Assembly: GCF_013204795.1 (NCBI RefSeq)
Contig: NZ_JABMKW010000020.1
Coordinates: forward strand, 930,001 to 994,000
Length of the DNA: 64,000 nt
Direction of reading: 5' to 3'
Origin: Pedobacter panaciterrae
GTDB lineage: Bacteria > Bacteroidota > Bacteroidia > Sphingobacteriales > Sphingobacteriaceae
Within the stretch, counting starts at the first letter, position 1. Every line of letters begins with the position of its first letter. A program made the position numbers and the translations under genes. The notes under the pieces are model-generated. The model saw only the letters and a program-made list of their open reading frames with translations. It was not told the DNA's origin and ran no database searches. Shown here one piece after another: positions 1 through 8,893 of this stretch.

Positions 1-652
1 AGAAGTTACCGTAAACAATCCTTCTGATTTACCAGATCCAAGTAAATTGGATTCTGTAGAAGAACCTTATATCAAAGCAAATATTATTACCAAGGCCGAA
101 TTTGTGGGTCCGGTAATGTCACTTTGTATTCAGAAAAGAGGGATTATTGTAAATCAATCTTACCTGACATCAGATCGTGTGGAGCTTGTTTTTGAAATGC
201 CTATGGGAGAGATCGTTTTTGACTTTTATGATAAACTGAAAACAATTTCTAAAGGTTATGCTTCGTTTGACTACCATCAAGTTGGTTACCGCAAGTCGGA
301 CCTGGTAAGACTAGACATGCTGCTAAATGATGAGCCTGTTGATGCTTTGTCTTCGTTGATTCACCGTAGCAATGCTTACGATTTTGGAAAGAAAATTTGT
401 GAGAAACTGAGAGAATTAATCCCTCGTCAACAATTCGAGATTAAGATACAGGCGTCTATTGGTGCAAAAGTGATTGCCCGTGAAACGCTTAGCGCTTTAC
501 GTAAAGACGTTACCGCTAAATGTTATGGCGGTGATATTTCCCGTAAACGTAAGTTATTGGAAAAACAGAAACAAGGTAAGAAACGTATGCGTCAGGTAGG
601 AAATGTGGAAATTCCACAAACTGCATTTATGGCGGTATTGAAATTAGATTAA
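1..652 (+). CDS. lepA: Elongation factor 4 (LepA), C-terminal part
   Basis: The 5' end lies outside the window; the reading frame is open from base 2 and ends in TAA at 652. The roughly 216 visible residues match the end of LepA, the ribosome-bound GTPase that back-translocates stalled ribosomes. They include the elongation-factor domain V region (VFEMPMGEIVFDFYDKLK), the stretch around ISKGYASFDYHQVGYRKSDLV, and the lysine/arginine-rich LepA-specific tail (YGGDISRKRKLLEKQKQGKK) closing with NVEIPQTAFMAVLKLD. The GTPase domain is not visible. A TTG codon at 47 could be misread as a start, but the frame is continuous upstream of it. A long palindrome follows the stop codon. Confidence 0.95.
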   Translation, partial: EVTVNNPSDLPDPSKLDSVEEPYIKANIITKAEFVGPVMSLCIQKRGIIVNQSYLTSDRVELVFEMPMGEIVFDFYDKLKTISKGYASFDYHQVGYRKSDLVRLDMLLNDEPVDALSSLIHRSNAYDFGKKICEKLRELIPRQQFEIKIQASIGAKVIARETLSALRKDVTAKCYGGDISRKRKLLEKQKQGKKRMRQVGNVEIPQTAFMAVLKLD

Positions 653-661
653 CTTTTAAAT

Positions 662-752
662 TAGTATTTAGTAGGTAGTATTTAGTACTTAGACTGGATT
701 CAGCTTGAATAAACAACTAGTCTAAGTACTAAATACTACCTACTAAATACTA
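662..752. repeat. Long perfect inverted repeat between lepA and folD
   Basis: Positions 662-695 and 719-752 are perfect reverse complements over 34 bp, separated by a 23-base spacer. The arm itself contains a near-duplicated TAGTATTTAGTA motif. Such intergenic palindromes are commonly dispersed in Sphingobacteriaceae genomes. As RNA it would form a very stable hairpin behind lepA and could end transcription or shield the 3' end, but no long T-tract follows on the plus strand. Whether it is a dispersed element cannot be told from one window. Confidence 0.85.
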
Positions 753-768
753 GAAACTAAACACCAGG

Positions 769-1650
769 ATGAAATTACTTGACGGAAAATTTGTATCAGA
801 GAAAATAAAACAGGAAATAGCAGTTGAAGCTGCAGATTTTTTATCAGAGAGTGGCAGAAAGCCTCACCTGGTAGCCATACTTGTTGGTAATGATGGCGGA
901 AGTGAGACTTATGTTGCCAGCAAAATGAAAAACTGCGAAAAAGTTGGCTTCCAGTCTTCACTGATCAGATATGATGCTACCGTTACCGAGGAAGAACTGT
1001 TGCAAAAAGTTAAAGAAATTAACGAGGACGCCGGTGTTGACGGTTTAATTGTTCAACTTCCACTTCCTAAACATATTGATCCTGAAAAGGTAACTGAGGC
1101 TATCGATCATCGTAAGGATGTAGATGGTTTTCATCCAATCAATTTAGGACGCATGATGCGTAATTTACCTTGCTTTATTCCTGCTACTCCTTACGGTATT
1201 ATGCTGATGTTGCAATCTTATCAAATAGATACGGTTGGTAAACATTGCGTAGTTGTTGGTAGAAGTAACATTGTTGGTAGCCCAATGAGTATTCTTATGG
1301 CCCGCAATGCAAATCCTGGTAACTGTACAGTGAGCCTTACCCATAGCAGAACTGCTAACTTAAAAGAAATGTGTTTGCAGGGTGATATCATTATTGCTGC
1401 TATTGGCAAAAAGAACTTCATTACCGCTGACATGGTTAAGCCTGGTGCTATCGTTATTGATGTGGGTATGAACAGAGAAACTTCTACTACTACCAAATCG
1501 GGATACAAACTTTATGGAGATGTAGATTTTGAAAATGTTGCACCGAAAGCTTCATGGATAACGCCTGTTCCGGGTGGTGTTGGATTAATGACCATTGTTG
1601 GTTTATTAAAGAACACACTTGCATCAGCTAAAAAAGAAATTTACCGCTAA
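769..1650 (+). CDS. folD: Bifunctional methylenetetrahydrofolate dehydrogenase/cyclohydrolase FolD
   Basis: This 293-residue protein has the usual FolD length. It interconverts 5,10-methylene-THF and 10-formyl-THF in cytosolic one-carbon metabolism, supplying purine and formyl-Met synthesis. Visible signatures are the catalytic Tyr/Lys segment SETYVASKMKNCEKVGF (about residues 45-61), the folate-site motif DGLIVQLPLPKHI, the dehydrogenase Rossmann segment VVGRSNIVGSPMS, and the C-terminal TPVPGGVGLMT. The ATG at 769 follows a purine-rich CCAGG segment. The gene stands alone, bracketed by long palindromes on both sides, so it is probably transcribed by itself. Confidence 0.97.
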   Translation: MKLLDGKFVSEKIKQEIAVEAADFLSESGRKPHLVAILVGNDGGSETYVASKMKNCEKVGFQSSLIRYDATVTEEELLQKVKEINEDAGVDGLIVQLPLPKHIDPEKVTEAIDHRKDVDGFHPINLGRMMRNLPCFIPATPYGIMLMLQSYQIDTVGKHCVVVGRSNIVGSPMSILMARNANPGNCTVSLTHSRTANLKEMCLQGDIIIAAIGKKNFITADMVKPGAIVIDVGMNRETSTTTKSGYKLYGDVDFENVAPKASWITPVPGGVGLMTIVGLLKNTLASAKKEIYR

Positions 1651-1678
1651 GTAAATTTCTATGCTCTAGTCTTCTGTA

Positions 1679-1756
1679 ATCGTCATCTCGAACATAGTGA
1701 GAGATCTCTTGGTTAGGCCAATTCAAGAGATCTCTCACTATGTTCGAGATGACGAT
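1679..1756. repeat. Long perfect inverted repeat after folD
   Basis: Positions 1679-1711 and 1724-1756 are perfect reverse complements (33 bp) around a 12-base loop. The core reads GTCATCTCGA...GAGATCTC, a sequence type I recall as a common dispersed intergenic palindrome in Bacteroidota. It sits between the convergent genes folD and the Rieske gene, where a strong hairpin could act as a two-way transcription end. It differs in sequence from the palindrome on the other side of folD. Confidence 0.85.
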
Positions 1757-1763
1757 CCTACTC

Positions 1764-2096
1764 CTATTTTCCAAAAAGTTTTTTAATCCAGCTTTCTTTA
1801 AAGCCTACATAAACCCCGTCAGATCTTGTTTCTAGCGGGTAAATATCTATATAATCGCCCTGTCCCTCTGCTCCTCTTCCGTTTTCAAGGTTGTACTCCC
1901 AACGATGAATAGGACAAATGAGATGCCCGTTTTTACACCATCCGCCACTTAAAATACCGCCGGCATGTGGGCAGGTGTTTTGTACTACAAAAAGTTTTTG
2001 TTGATGCTTTACCAGACAGAGCTTTTTACCATCAACATTGATCTGCTTTACAAATTCCTCCTCCGGTATTTCTGTCTCTATTTTATGCCACTTCAA
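1764..2096 (-). CDS. Rieske-type [2Fe-2S] protein
   Basis: This is a 110-residue single-domain protein. The cluster ligands are C42 and H44 (TCPHAGG) and C61 and H64 (CPIHRWEYNLENG), the Rieske pattern CxH...CxxH. There is no signal peptide or membrane segment, so it is a cytosolic ferredoxin-like electron carrier, as in NirD-type and dioxygenase ferredoxin components. No oxygenase or nitrite reductase large subunit is adjacent, so its partner is unknown. The frame opens with TTG (2094-2096); an in-frame stop lies three codons further upstream and no ATG is near, so a TTG start is the likely choice. Confidence 0.85.
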   Translation of the reverse strand: MKWHKIETEIPEEEFVKQINVDGKKLCLVKHQQKLFVVQNTCPHAGGILSGGWCKNGHLICPIHRWEYNLENGRGAEGQGDYIDIYPLETRSDGVYVGFKESWIKKLFGK

Positions 2097-2193
2097 AATT
2101 GAACTCTAATTAAATTTCAAACAACTTCTTCACAGATAGGTCATTTATATTCGCTCAATATACATATAATCTAATTTCCCCCGGATATTTATT

Positions 2194-2201
2194 TAACTTT
2201 G
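2194..2201 (+). promoter_or_regulatory. Bacteroidota -7 promoter element for queE
   Basis: TAACTTTG matches the Bacteroidota sigma-factor -7 consensus TAnnTTTG and lies 11 bp before the queE start codon. I see no convincing TTG box about 20 bp upstream, so only half of the promoter is supported. Confidence 0.5.
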
Positions 2202-2212
2202 CAACCTTATAT

Positions 2213-2836
2213 ATGGCACATCAAATACCAGCAGACGGCACGCTACTTCCATTGATGGAAGAGTTTTACACTATACAGGGAGAAGGATTTAATACAGGTA
2301 AAGCAGCTTATTTTATTCGTTTAGGCGGTTGTGATGTTGGTTGTCACTGGTGTGATGTAAAGGAAAGCTGGGATGCTGAACTACATCCGCTTACGTTATC
2401 TGATGATATTGTTGCTAAAGCCGATACTTTTCCGGGTAAAGCTGTTGTAATTACCGGTGGTGAGCCTTTGATATATAACCTCGATTACCTTACTCAAAAG
2501 CTTCGTGAGCGAAAAATATTAACCTTTATTGAAACCTCCGGTGCTTACCCGCTTTCTGGAGAATGGGATTGGATTTGCTTGTCGCCAAAGAAGTTTAAAG
2601 CCCCAAGGCCCGATATTACACCTTTTGCAAACGAATTAAAGGTTATTGTGTTCAATAAAAGTGATTTTGAATGGGCAGAGAAATATGCTGAAACAGTTTC
2701 CGAAAACTGTAAACTTTACCTACAGCCTGAGTGGTCAAGATCAAAGGAGATTACCCCATTGATTATTGATTATGTAATGGCTAATCCGAAATGGGAAATT
2801 TCTTTACAGACACATAAATTTTTAAATATTCCATAG
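2213..2836 (+). CDS. queE: 7-carboxy-7-deazaguanine synthase (QueE)
   Basis: This 207-residue radical SAM enzyme forms the deazaguanine ring (CDG) in queuosine biosynthesis. The cluster-binding cysteines are C40, C44 and C47 (CDVGCHWCD, the CxxxCxxC motif), preceded by the QueE hallmark FYTIQGEGFNTG (residues 18-29). ITGGEPL is the glycine-rich SAM-binding strand. The compact length agrees with Bacteroidota QueE proteins. The start ATG at 2213 lies just behind a TAnnTTTG element. No other queuosine genes are in the window. Confidence 0.93.
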   Translation: MAHQIPADGTLLPLMEEFYTIQGEGFNTGKAAYFIRLGGCDVGCHWCDVKESWDAELHPLTLSDDIVAKADTFPGKAVVITGGEPLIYNLDYLTQKLRERKILTFIETSGAYPLSGEWDWICLSPKKFKAPRPDITPFANELKVIVFNKSDFEWAEKYAETVSENCKLYLQPEWSRSKEITPLIIDYVMANPKWEISLQTHKFLNIP

Positions 2837-2886
2837 GTTTTCTATCTATTTCGCTATATTTAATATTATCGTTAATATAAGCGTCA

Positions 2887-4785
2887 ATGAAGAAAACGTT
2901 ACTCCTGTTCTTCTTACTCTTTGTTGTTGTACATGCTGGTGCCCAAACTACCAATATAAAGAAGGCGCAGACCAATTTTGATAAAGCTCAGAATTATTTA
3001 AAGCAAGATAATTATGACCTTGCAGTTTCTGCTTTATTAGAAACTGTAAAAGAAGATCCGTCTTTTCAGTTTGCCTTTATACAACTTGGCGATATCAATC
3101 GCAGAACAAAGAACTTTGATGCAGCTAAAACAGCATATCTGAATGCTTTAAATCTTGGAGCCGATAAAGCTGATCCCCGTTTGTATTATGGTTTAGCTGA
3201 ATCGGAGTTAAATACAGGCAACTATTTGAATGCTTTAAAACACATTGAACTCTTTATTAAAAACTACAAAGGCAACGATAAAGATTTCATTAATAAAGCC
3301 AATAAATACCTTAAAGATTGTGAGTTTGCCGTTTTAGCAATAAAATCCCCACAGAAATACGAGCCGGTTAACCTTGGAAAAGAGATAAATTCAAGCTATA
3401 GAGACTACTTTCCTTCCATTACTGCAGATGGAGAAAAACTAATTTTTAGCAGAAACATAGATGGAAACGAAGACTTCTTTATTTCTTCCAAAATTAATAA
3501 AGAATGGACAACCCCTACTCCACTGAGTGATAAAATTAACACTTCAAAATTTAATGAGGGCGCTCAATCCATCTCGCCTGACGGGCTTTATTTGTTTTTT
3601 ACTGGATGCAACAGACCTGATGGCTTAGGCAGATGCGACATTTATGTTAGTCATAAAGAAGGGAATAACTGGGGCGAACCTTTTAATCTCGGTGCCCCTT
3701 TAAACTCGCCTTTTTGGGATTCGCAACCTGCAATTAGTCCTGATGGCACCACTTTGTATTTTGTAAGCAACCGACCAGGTGGTTTAGGTGGCTATGATAT
3801 ATGGAAAAGCACACTAAAAAGCGATGGGTATTGGGGCGTCCCTCAGAATCTTGGACCCGAAATAAACACGCCATATGATGAGCATACTCCATTTATACAT
3901 CCAGACGGAAAAACGCTTTATTTTTCGTCTGACGGCTGGCCCGGATTAGGAAATAAGGACGTTTTTTTAAGCAGATTAGACGATGCCGGGCATTGCGGCA
4001 AACCAGAAAACCTAGGTTATCCTATTAATACATTTAATGAAGAAACCGGCTTAATAGTAACTCCTGATGGCACAGAAGGTTTGTTTTCTTCAAATTTAAA
4101 AAGAGGATTTGGCGACATGGATATTTACCAGTTCAAAATGCCAGAAAATAAAAAACCACTCCCCATTACTTATGTAAAAGGCATTGTAAAGGATAAAGAA
4201 ACAGGTGCATTTGTAGAAGCAAAGGTTCAGGTAGTGAACCTAAAAAATGGAAAAACTGAATATAACGATTATACTTCTAAAGAAACCGGAGATTTCCTTG
4301 CCGTAATGCCAATTGGAGGAAACTATGCCTTTAACGCTAGCTCCGATGGTTATTTGTTTTATTCTGAAAACTATGAATTGAATAGTTCCTATACTAACAA
4401 ACCCTTTCTGCTGAAGATTTTGCTGGAAAAACTAAAGGTAGGTACCAATGTAATATTGAAAAACATATTCTTTAACACCAACCAGTATAGTTTGCTACCC
4501 GCATCAGTTACCGAATTAACTACACTTGTAGATCTTTTAAATAACAATGCCAATATTAGCATTGAAATACAGGGACATACTGATGATGTTGGAAATGTAA
4601 AGGACAACGAAAAACTCTCTATGCAGCGTGCCAAAGCGGTTTATGATTACCTTTTAGAACATAAAATAGCGGCTGAGCGCTTAACTTACAAAGGGTACGG
4701 TGAATCGAAACCTATTACATCCAATAGCACTGAAGAAAATAGAAAGCTGAACAGGAGGACTTCTTTTGTTATCAGTAAGCTTTAA
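2887..4785 (+). CDS. OmpA-family outer-membrane protein with TPR and PD40 repeats
   Basis: This 632-residue exported protein has a Sec signal peptide at residues 1-20 (MKKTLLLFFLLFVVVHAGAQ). TPR-like helices follow (about 22-150, YLKQDNYDLAVSALLE). Next come five WD40-like PD40 blades (about 170-420) with repeats such as ISPDGLYLFF and ISPDGTTLYFVSNRPGG. A carboxypeptidase-regulatory-like segment follows (about 430-500), and a C-terminal OmpA peptidoglycan-binding domain contains IQGHTDDVGN and NRRTSFVI. This architecture is widespread in Bacteroidota envelopes and is sometimes linked to type IX secretion, but that role is not shown here. It ends at a terminator shared with kdsA. Confidence 0.88.
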   Translation: MKKTLLLFFLLFVVVHAGAQTTNIKKAQTNFDKAQNYLKQDNYDLAVSALLETVKEDPSFQFAFIQLGDINRRTKNFDAAKTAYLNALNLGADKADPRLYYGLAESELNTGNYLNALKHIELFIKNYKGNDKDFINKANKYLKDCEFAVLAIKSPQKYEPVNLGKEINSSYRDYFPSITADGEKLIFSRNIDGNEDFFISSKINKEWTTPTPLSDKINTSKFNEGAQSISPDGLYLFFTGCNRPDGLGRCDIYVSHKEGNNWGEPFNLGAPLNSPFWDSQPAISPDGTTLYFVSNRPGGLGGYDIWKSTLKSDGYWGVPQNLGPEINTPYDEHTPFIHPDGKTLYFSSDGWPGLGNKDVFLSRLDDAGHCGKPENLGYPINTFNEETGLIVTPDGTEGLFSSNLKRGFGDMDIYQFKMPENKKPLPITYVKGIVKDKETGAFVEAKVQVVNLKNGKTEYNDYTSKETGDFLAVMPIGGNYAFNASSDGYLFYSENYELNSSYTNKPFLLKILLEKLKVGTNVILKNIFFNTNQYSLLPASVTELTTLVDLLNNNANISIEIQGHTDDVGNVKDNEKLSMQRAKAVYDYLLEHKIAAERLTYKGYGESKPITSNSTEENRKLNRRTSFVISKL

Positions 4786-4790
4786 CAGAA

Positions 4791-4814
4791 AAAAGCGATT
4801 AAATAATCGCTTTT
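4791..4814. terminator. Bidirectional terminator between ompA-like gene and kdsA
   Basis: A perfect 10-bp stem (4791-4800 AAAAGCGATT, 4805-4814 AATCGCTTTT) with a 4-base loop has A/T-rich flanks on both sides, giving a U-tract in either direction. It overlaps the last codons of kdsA. Confidence 0.75.
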
Positions 4815-5614
4815 CTTACTCTAATTAGTTTAACCAAAAGGTCTTCGAGCAAATCGAGATGCAGCATATTAGCACCATCTGATTTTGCATTTGCCGGATC
4901 AGGATGTGTTTCAATAAACAAACCATCAGCTCCCACCGCAATTGCAGCTTTAGCAATTGTTTCTATTAATGCCGGTTTACCTCCGGTTACACCACTGCTT
5001 TGATTTGGCTGCTGTAATGAATGCGTACAGTCCATAACAACAGGTACTCCAAAAGATTGCATTTCGGGCAAACCACGGTAATCTACAATAAGGTCCTGGT
5101 AGCCAAAAGTATTGCCTCTATCTGTAAGGATCACTTTATTATTTCCCGCCTCTACTATTTTTTCTACAGCAAATTTCATTGATCCGGCGGATAGAAACTG
5201 TCCTTTTTTAACGTTTACAACCTTATTTGTTTTGGCAGCTGCGATTAACAAGTCGGTTTGTCTGCATAAAAAAGCTGGAATCTGCAACACATCAACGTAA
5301 GCAGCAGCCATAGCTGCCTCATCACTTTCATGAATATCCGTTACCGTTGGTACACCAAAGGTTTTACTTACTTTCTCTAATATTTTAAGTGCTTTTTCAT
5401 CACCAATTCCAGTAAAAGAATCACCTTTAGAGCGGTTAGCTTTGCGGTATGAACCCTTAAAAATATATGGTATTTGTAGTTTATCCGTTATTGCAACTAT
5501 CTTTTCGGCTATACGCATGGCTATTTCTTCGCCTTCTATGGCACAAGGCCCTGCCATTAAAAAGAAATTACCTGATTCCTGATTTTTGAAATTATCTAAA
5601 GGGAAATTGATCAT
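4799..5614 (-). CDS. kdsA: 3-deoxy-8-phosphooctulonate synthase (KdsA)
   Basis: This 271-residue cytosolic enzyme condenses phosphoenolpyruvate with arabinose 5-phosphate to give Kdo 8-phosphate, the precursor of the LPS inner core sugar Kdo. Family signatures are MAGPCAIEG, the arabinose-5-phosphate/PEP site FKGSYRKANRSKGDSFTG, QIPAFLCRQTDL, and the conserved DCTHSLQQPN. The gene starts 15 bp after the recQ stop and is probably cotranscribed with it. The next Kdo enzyme, kdsD, is divergent on the far side of recQ, so this locus gathers two Kdo steps. Confidence 0.96.
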   Translation of the reverse strand: MINFPLDNFKNQESGNFFLMAGPCAIEGEEIAMRIAEKIVAITDKLQIPYIFKGSYRKANRSKGDSFTGIGDEKALKILEKVSKTFGVPTVTDIHESDEAAMAAAYVDVLQIPAFLCRQTDLLIAAAKTNKVVNVKKGQFLSAGSMKFAVEKIVEAGNNKVILTDRGNTFGYQDLIVDYRGLPEMQSFGVPVVMDCTHSLQQPNQSSGVTGGKPALIETIAKAAIAVGADGLFIETHPDPANAKSDGANMLHLDLLEDLLVKLIRVRKAII

Positions 5615-5629
5615 TGTTGTTTTTTATTG

Positions 5630-7819
5630 TTAGTTACCTAGTTCTGACATGAATTTAATACGCATCAGCTGTATTTCTTCACGAGAATAATCTGATTCTC
5701 CAAGTTCTCTTAATGCTTCATCAATTGAATCATTTTCTGCTGATTGGAAATAATCAAATACTTCATCCTGGCGGTCTTCATCTATCACTTCATCTACAAA
5801 GTAGCTAAGATTTAGCTTGGTGCCAGAGTTTACAATTGCTTCTACTTCTTTTAGAATATCATCGTATGTGATACCCTTCGATTTTGCAATATCTTCAAGG
5901 CCAATTTTTCTGTCTATATTCTGAATAATCGATACTTTAAGCTGTGATTTATTGGCCTGTGTTTTAATAATCAGATCAATAGGACGCTCGATATCATTAT
6001 CCTCTACATATTTTTTGATAAGCTCAAGAAAAGATCCTCCAAATTTAAGCGCTTTTCCATGACCAACTCCCGAGATTTGCTTTAGCTCGTCCATCGAAAT
6101 TGGGTAATGTGTGCACATCTCTTCAAGAGACGGATCTTGAAACACTACAAAAGGAGGTACATTCTTTTGTTTAGCTATTTTCTTTCTCAGATCTTTCAGC
6201 AACTGCAGTAACTGAGCATCTACCGCTCCGCTGCCATGCTTAACATCATCTTCGTCATCATCAGCTGCACTTTCAATTGGCTCATTTAGGACAAACTTAA
6301 GTGCATATGGATTTTCAATAAAGCTTAATCCGCCGTTGGTTAACCCAAGTAAACCGTAATTGTCTATGTCTTTAGATAAGAAATTATTTAATACCGCTTG
6401 CCTGATAAGTGATTTCCAATGATTCTCTCCCTCAACAACTCCTAAACCAAATTCAGGAAGCTTACTGTGTTCATAAGCAATTGTCTGAGCAGTTTCATTA
6501 CCTAAAATAACGCTTAGGATGTGGGCATCATCAAACTTCTCTCCTATTTTTTTAATCAGCTTTAACAGAACCATCAAAGATTCTTCTGCTTCGAATAGTT
6601 TTTTCGGTTTCTTACAGTTATCACACATGCAATTACAACCGGTCTCATTAAAGTTCTCTCCAAAGTAATGAAGGATCTGCTTTCTTCGGCATACGCCGGA
6701 TTCAGCATAATCAATAACCTCCTTTAATATCTGAGTACCTATTTCGCGTTCAGATACCGGTTTATCTTTCATAAACTTGGCCAGCTTGTCTACATCCTTT
6801 TGAGCGTAGAAAGCAATACAAATTCCCTCTCCTCCATCGCGTCCGGCCCTCCCAGTCTCCTGGTAATAACCTTCCATACTTTTAGGGATATCATGGTGAA
6901 TTACAAAACGCACATCCGGTTTATCGATTCCCATACCAAAGGCGATAGTGGCTACAATAACCTCTACATCCTCCATAAGGAATCTATCCTGAGTATCGGC
7001 TCTAACCTTTGGTTCTAAGCCTGCATGATATGGTAGGGCTTTAATGCCGTTCAGATTTAGGGTTTCTGCAACCTCTTCAACCTTTTTACGGCTAAGGCAA
7101 TAAATAATCCCCGATTTACCGGTATTGTATTTTATGTACCTGATGATTTCTTTAATGACATCCCTCTTGGGCCTGATCTCATAAAATAAGTTGGGCCTGT
7201 TAAATGATGATTTAAACAAGGTCGCATCAGACATTTGAAGATTCTTGATGATATCCTGCTGAACCTTAGGTGTTGCAGTTGCAGTTAAGGCTATAATTGG
7301 AATATCTTCGCCCAGACCTTGTATCACTTGCCTGATTTTCCTGTATTCAGGTCTAAAATCATGGCCCCACTCGGAAATACAGTGGGCTTCATCAACCGCC
7401 ACAAAAGAAATCTTAATCAATTTTAAGAAATCTATATTGTCTTGCTTAGAAAGTGATTCGGGAGCAACATATAACAATTTTGTTTGTCCGCTTAATAAAT
7501 CACTTTTAACTTGAGTAATTTCGGTTTTATTTAAAGAAGAATTTAAAAAGTGCGCTATACTATCACTTCCTCCAAATGCCCTTAGTTGATCTACCTGATT
7601 TTTCATCAGTGCAATTAATGGCGATATCACTATAGCAGTTCCTTCTTCCATCAAAGCTGGCAACTGGTAGCAAATGGACTTCCCCCCACCTGTAGGCATT
7701 ATAACAAACGTATTTCTTTTTTCAAGAATATTGGTGATGATAGACTCCTGATCACCTTTAAAATTATCAAAACCAAAAAAGGTTTGTAAGTTGTCAAACA
7801 ACGACTTTTTCACATCCAT
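5630..7819 (-). CDS. recQ: ATP-dependent DNA helicase RecQ
   Basis: This is a 729-residue superfamily-2 3'-5' helicase for recombination and replication-fork repair. Walker A is MPTGGGKS (residues 41-48) and the DEAH box is at 143-146 (AVDEAHCISEWGHDFRPEYR). The second helicase lobe has ATIAFGMGIDKPDVRFVIH and QETGRAGRDG. The RQC zinc-binding segment carries Cys residues in CRRKQ and CNCMCDNCKKPKK. An HRDC-like region follows around SMDELKQISGVGHGKA, with a C-terminal extension rich in acidic residues. The length is typical for Bacteroidota RecQ. It is divergent from kdsD with an 89-bp shared promoter region. Confidence 0.96.
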   Translation of the reverse strand: MDVKKSLFDNLQTFFGFDNFKGDQESIITNILEKRNTFVIMPTGGGKSICYQLPALMEEGTAIVISPLIALMKNQVDQLRAFGGSDSIAHFLNSSLNKTEITQVKSDLLSGQTKLLYVAPESLSKQDNIDFLKLIKISFVAVDEAHCISEWGHDFRPEYRKIRQVIQGLGEDIPIIALTATATPKVQQDIIKNLQMSDATLFKSSFNRPNLFYEIRPKRDVIKEIIRYIKYNTGKSGIIYCLSRKKVEEVAETLNLNGIKALPYHAGLEPKVRADTQDRFLMEDVEVIVATIAFGMGIDKPDVRFVIHHDIPKSMEGYYQETGRAGRDGGEGICIAFYAQKDVDKLAKFMKDKPVSEREIGTQILKEVIDYAESGVCRRKQILHYFGENFNETGCNCMCDNCKKPKKLFEAEESLMVLLKLIKKIGEKFDDAHILSVILGNETAQTIAYEHSKLPEFGLGVVEGENHWKSLIRQAVLNNFLSKDIDNYGLLGLTNGGLSFIENPYALKFVLNEPIESAADDDEDDVKHGSGAVDAQLLQLLKDLRKKIAKQKNVPPFVVFQDPSLEEMCTHYPISMDELKQISGVGHGKALKFGGSFLELIKKYVEDNDIERPIDLIIKTQANKSQLKVSIIQNIDRKIGLEDIAKSKGITYDDILKEVEAIVNSGTKLNLSYFVDEVIDEDRQDEVFDYFQSAENDSIDEALRELGESDYSREEIQLMRIKFMSELGN

Positions 7820-7863
7820 TTCGTGTATAAAATATTCAGTGCTATTTTTACTTCAAAATAACA

Positions 7864-7871
7864 TAATTTTG
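7864..7871 (+). promoter_or_regulatory. -7 promoter element for kdsD
   Basis: TAATTTTG fits the TAnnTTTG consensus, 37 bp before the TTG start of kdsD in the recQ-kdsD divergent region. No clear upstream TTG box was found at the usual spacing. Confidence 0.5.
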
Positions 7872-7908
7872 CACAAATTCAAAGCATCAATATACTAAAT
7901 AATTCTGT

Positions 7909-8874
7909 TTGAAAAGTAAAAAATCTATTATCGACGACGCTGTTAGCACTTTACAGTTAGAAGCTCAGGCTATTTTAGGCTTAATTGAAAACATAAATGA
8001 CGATTTTGTTAAGATTATTGACCTAATTATTGAAAGTGAGGGTCGTGTAATTGTAACCGGAATTGGAAAAAGCGCCATTATTGCGCAAAAGATTGTAGCA
8101 ACTTTTAATTCAACTGGTACTCCGGCCATATTTATGCATGCAGCAGATGCTGTGCATGGAGACCTCGGAATGATCCAAAAAAACGACATTGTAATCTGTA
8201 TTTCCAAGAGTGGAAATACTCCTGAAATAAAGGTGTTGACACCATTACTTAAACAAGCCGGCAACATTATGATTGGTATGGTTGGTCAGTTAAATTCTGA
8301 TTTGGCTTTGCAGGCCGATTTTATATTGAACACCTTTGTTGAAAAAGAAGCATGCCCGCATAACCTGGCCCCTACTACCAGTACCACTGCCCAGCTAGCT
8401 ATGGGCGATGCTTTGGCTATTGCTTTGTTAAACGCACGCAATTTTAATGAAGGCGATTTTGCCCGCTTCCATCCAGGTGGAGCACTAGGTAAAAAACTTT
8501 ATTTAAAAGCCGGAGATATTGCCCTGAAGAACGAGAAACCCACTATTCATCCTTCGGCATCAGTTAAAGATGTCATAATCGAAATTAGTCAAAACCGTTT
8601 GGGTGCTGTTGTTGTTATTGAAAGCAATGTTATTTTGGGGATAATTACTGATGGAGATATTCGTAGAATGCTGGAAAAACATTCTAATTTAGCCGATATT
8701 AAAGCGAGCGACTTAATGAACCCCAATCCAAAAAAAGTAGACAAAGAGGTTTTAGCAATGACTGCTTTGGATATGATAAAAGAAAACAACATTACGCAAC
8801 TACTGGTTACCGACAATGGAACCTATTTTGGCATGATACATTTTCACGACCTTTTACAGGAAGGTATAATTTAA
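7909..8874 (+). CDS. kdsD: Arabinose-5-phosphate isomerase (KdsD/KpsF family)
   Basis: This 321-residue enzyme interconverts ribulose 5-phosphate and arabinose 5-phosphate, the first step towards Kdo. It has an N-terminal SIS sugar-isomerase domain (about residues 35-170: VTGIGKSAIIAQKIVATFNSTG, then ISKSGNTPEIK and the conserved EKEACPHNLAPTTST). Two CBS domains follow (about 205-320: VVIESNVILGIITDGDIRR, LLVTDNGTYFGMIHFHDLL). The start is a TTG at 7909, only two codons after an in-frame stop at 7900-7902, with no ATG nearby. It is followed 19 bp later by manC, probably in the same transcript. Confidence 0.93.
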   Translation: MKSKKSIIDDAVSTLQLEAQAILGLIENINDDFVKIIDLIIESEGRVIVTGIGKSAIIAQKIVATFNSTGTPAIFMHAADAVHGDLGMIQKNDIVICISKSGNTPEIKVLTPLLKQAGNIMIGMVGQLNSDLALQADFILNTFVEKEACPHNLAPTTSTTAQLAMGDALAIALLNARNFNEGDFARFHPGGALGKKLYLKAGDIALKNEKPTIHPSASVKDVIIEISQNRLGAVVVIESNVILGIITDGDIRRMLEKHSNLADIKASDLMNPNPKKVDKEVLAMTALDMIKENNITQLLVTDNGTYFGMIHFHDLLQEGII

Positions 8875-8893
8875 AGAGACTGTAATATCAGAT

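Noticed and set aside
743..961. Minus-strand ORFs inside folD
   Set aside because: They are shadows of folD, without start context or homology.
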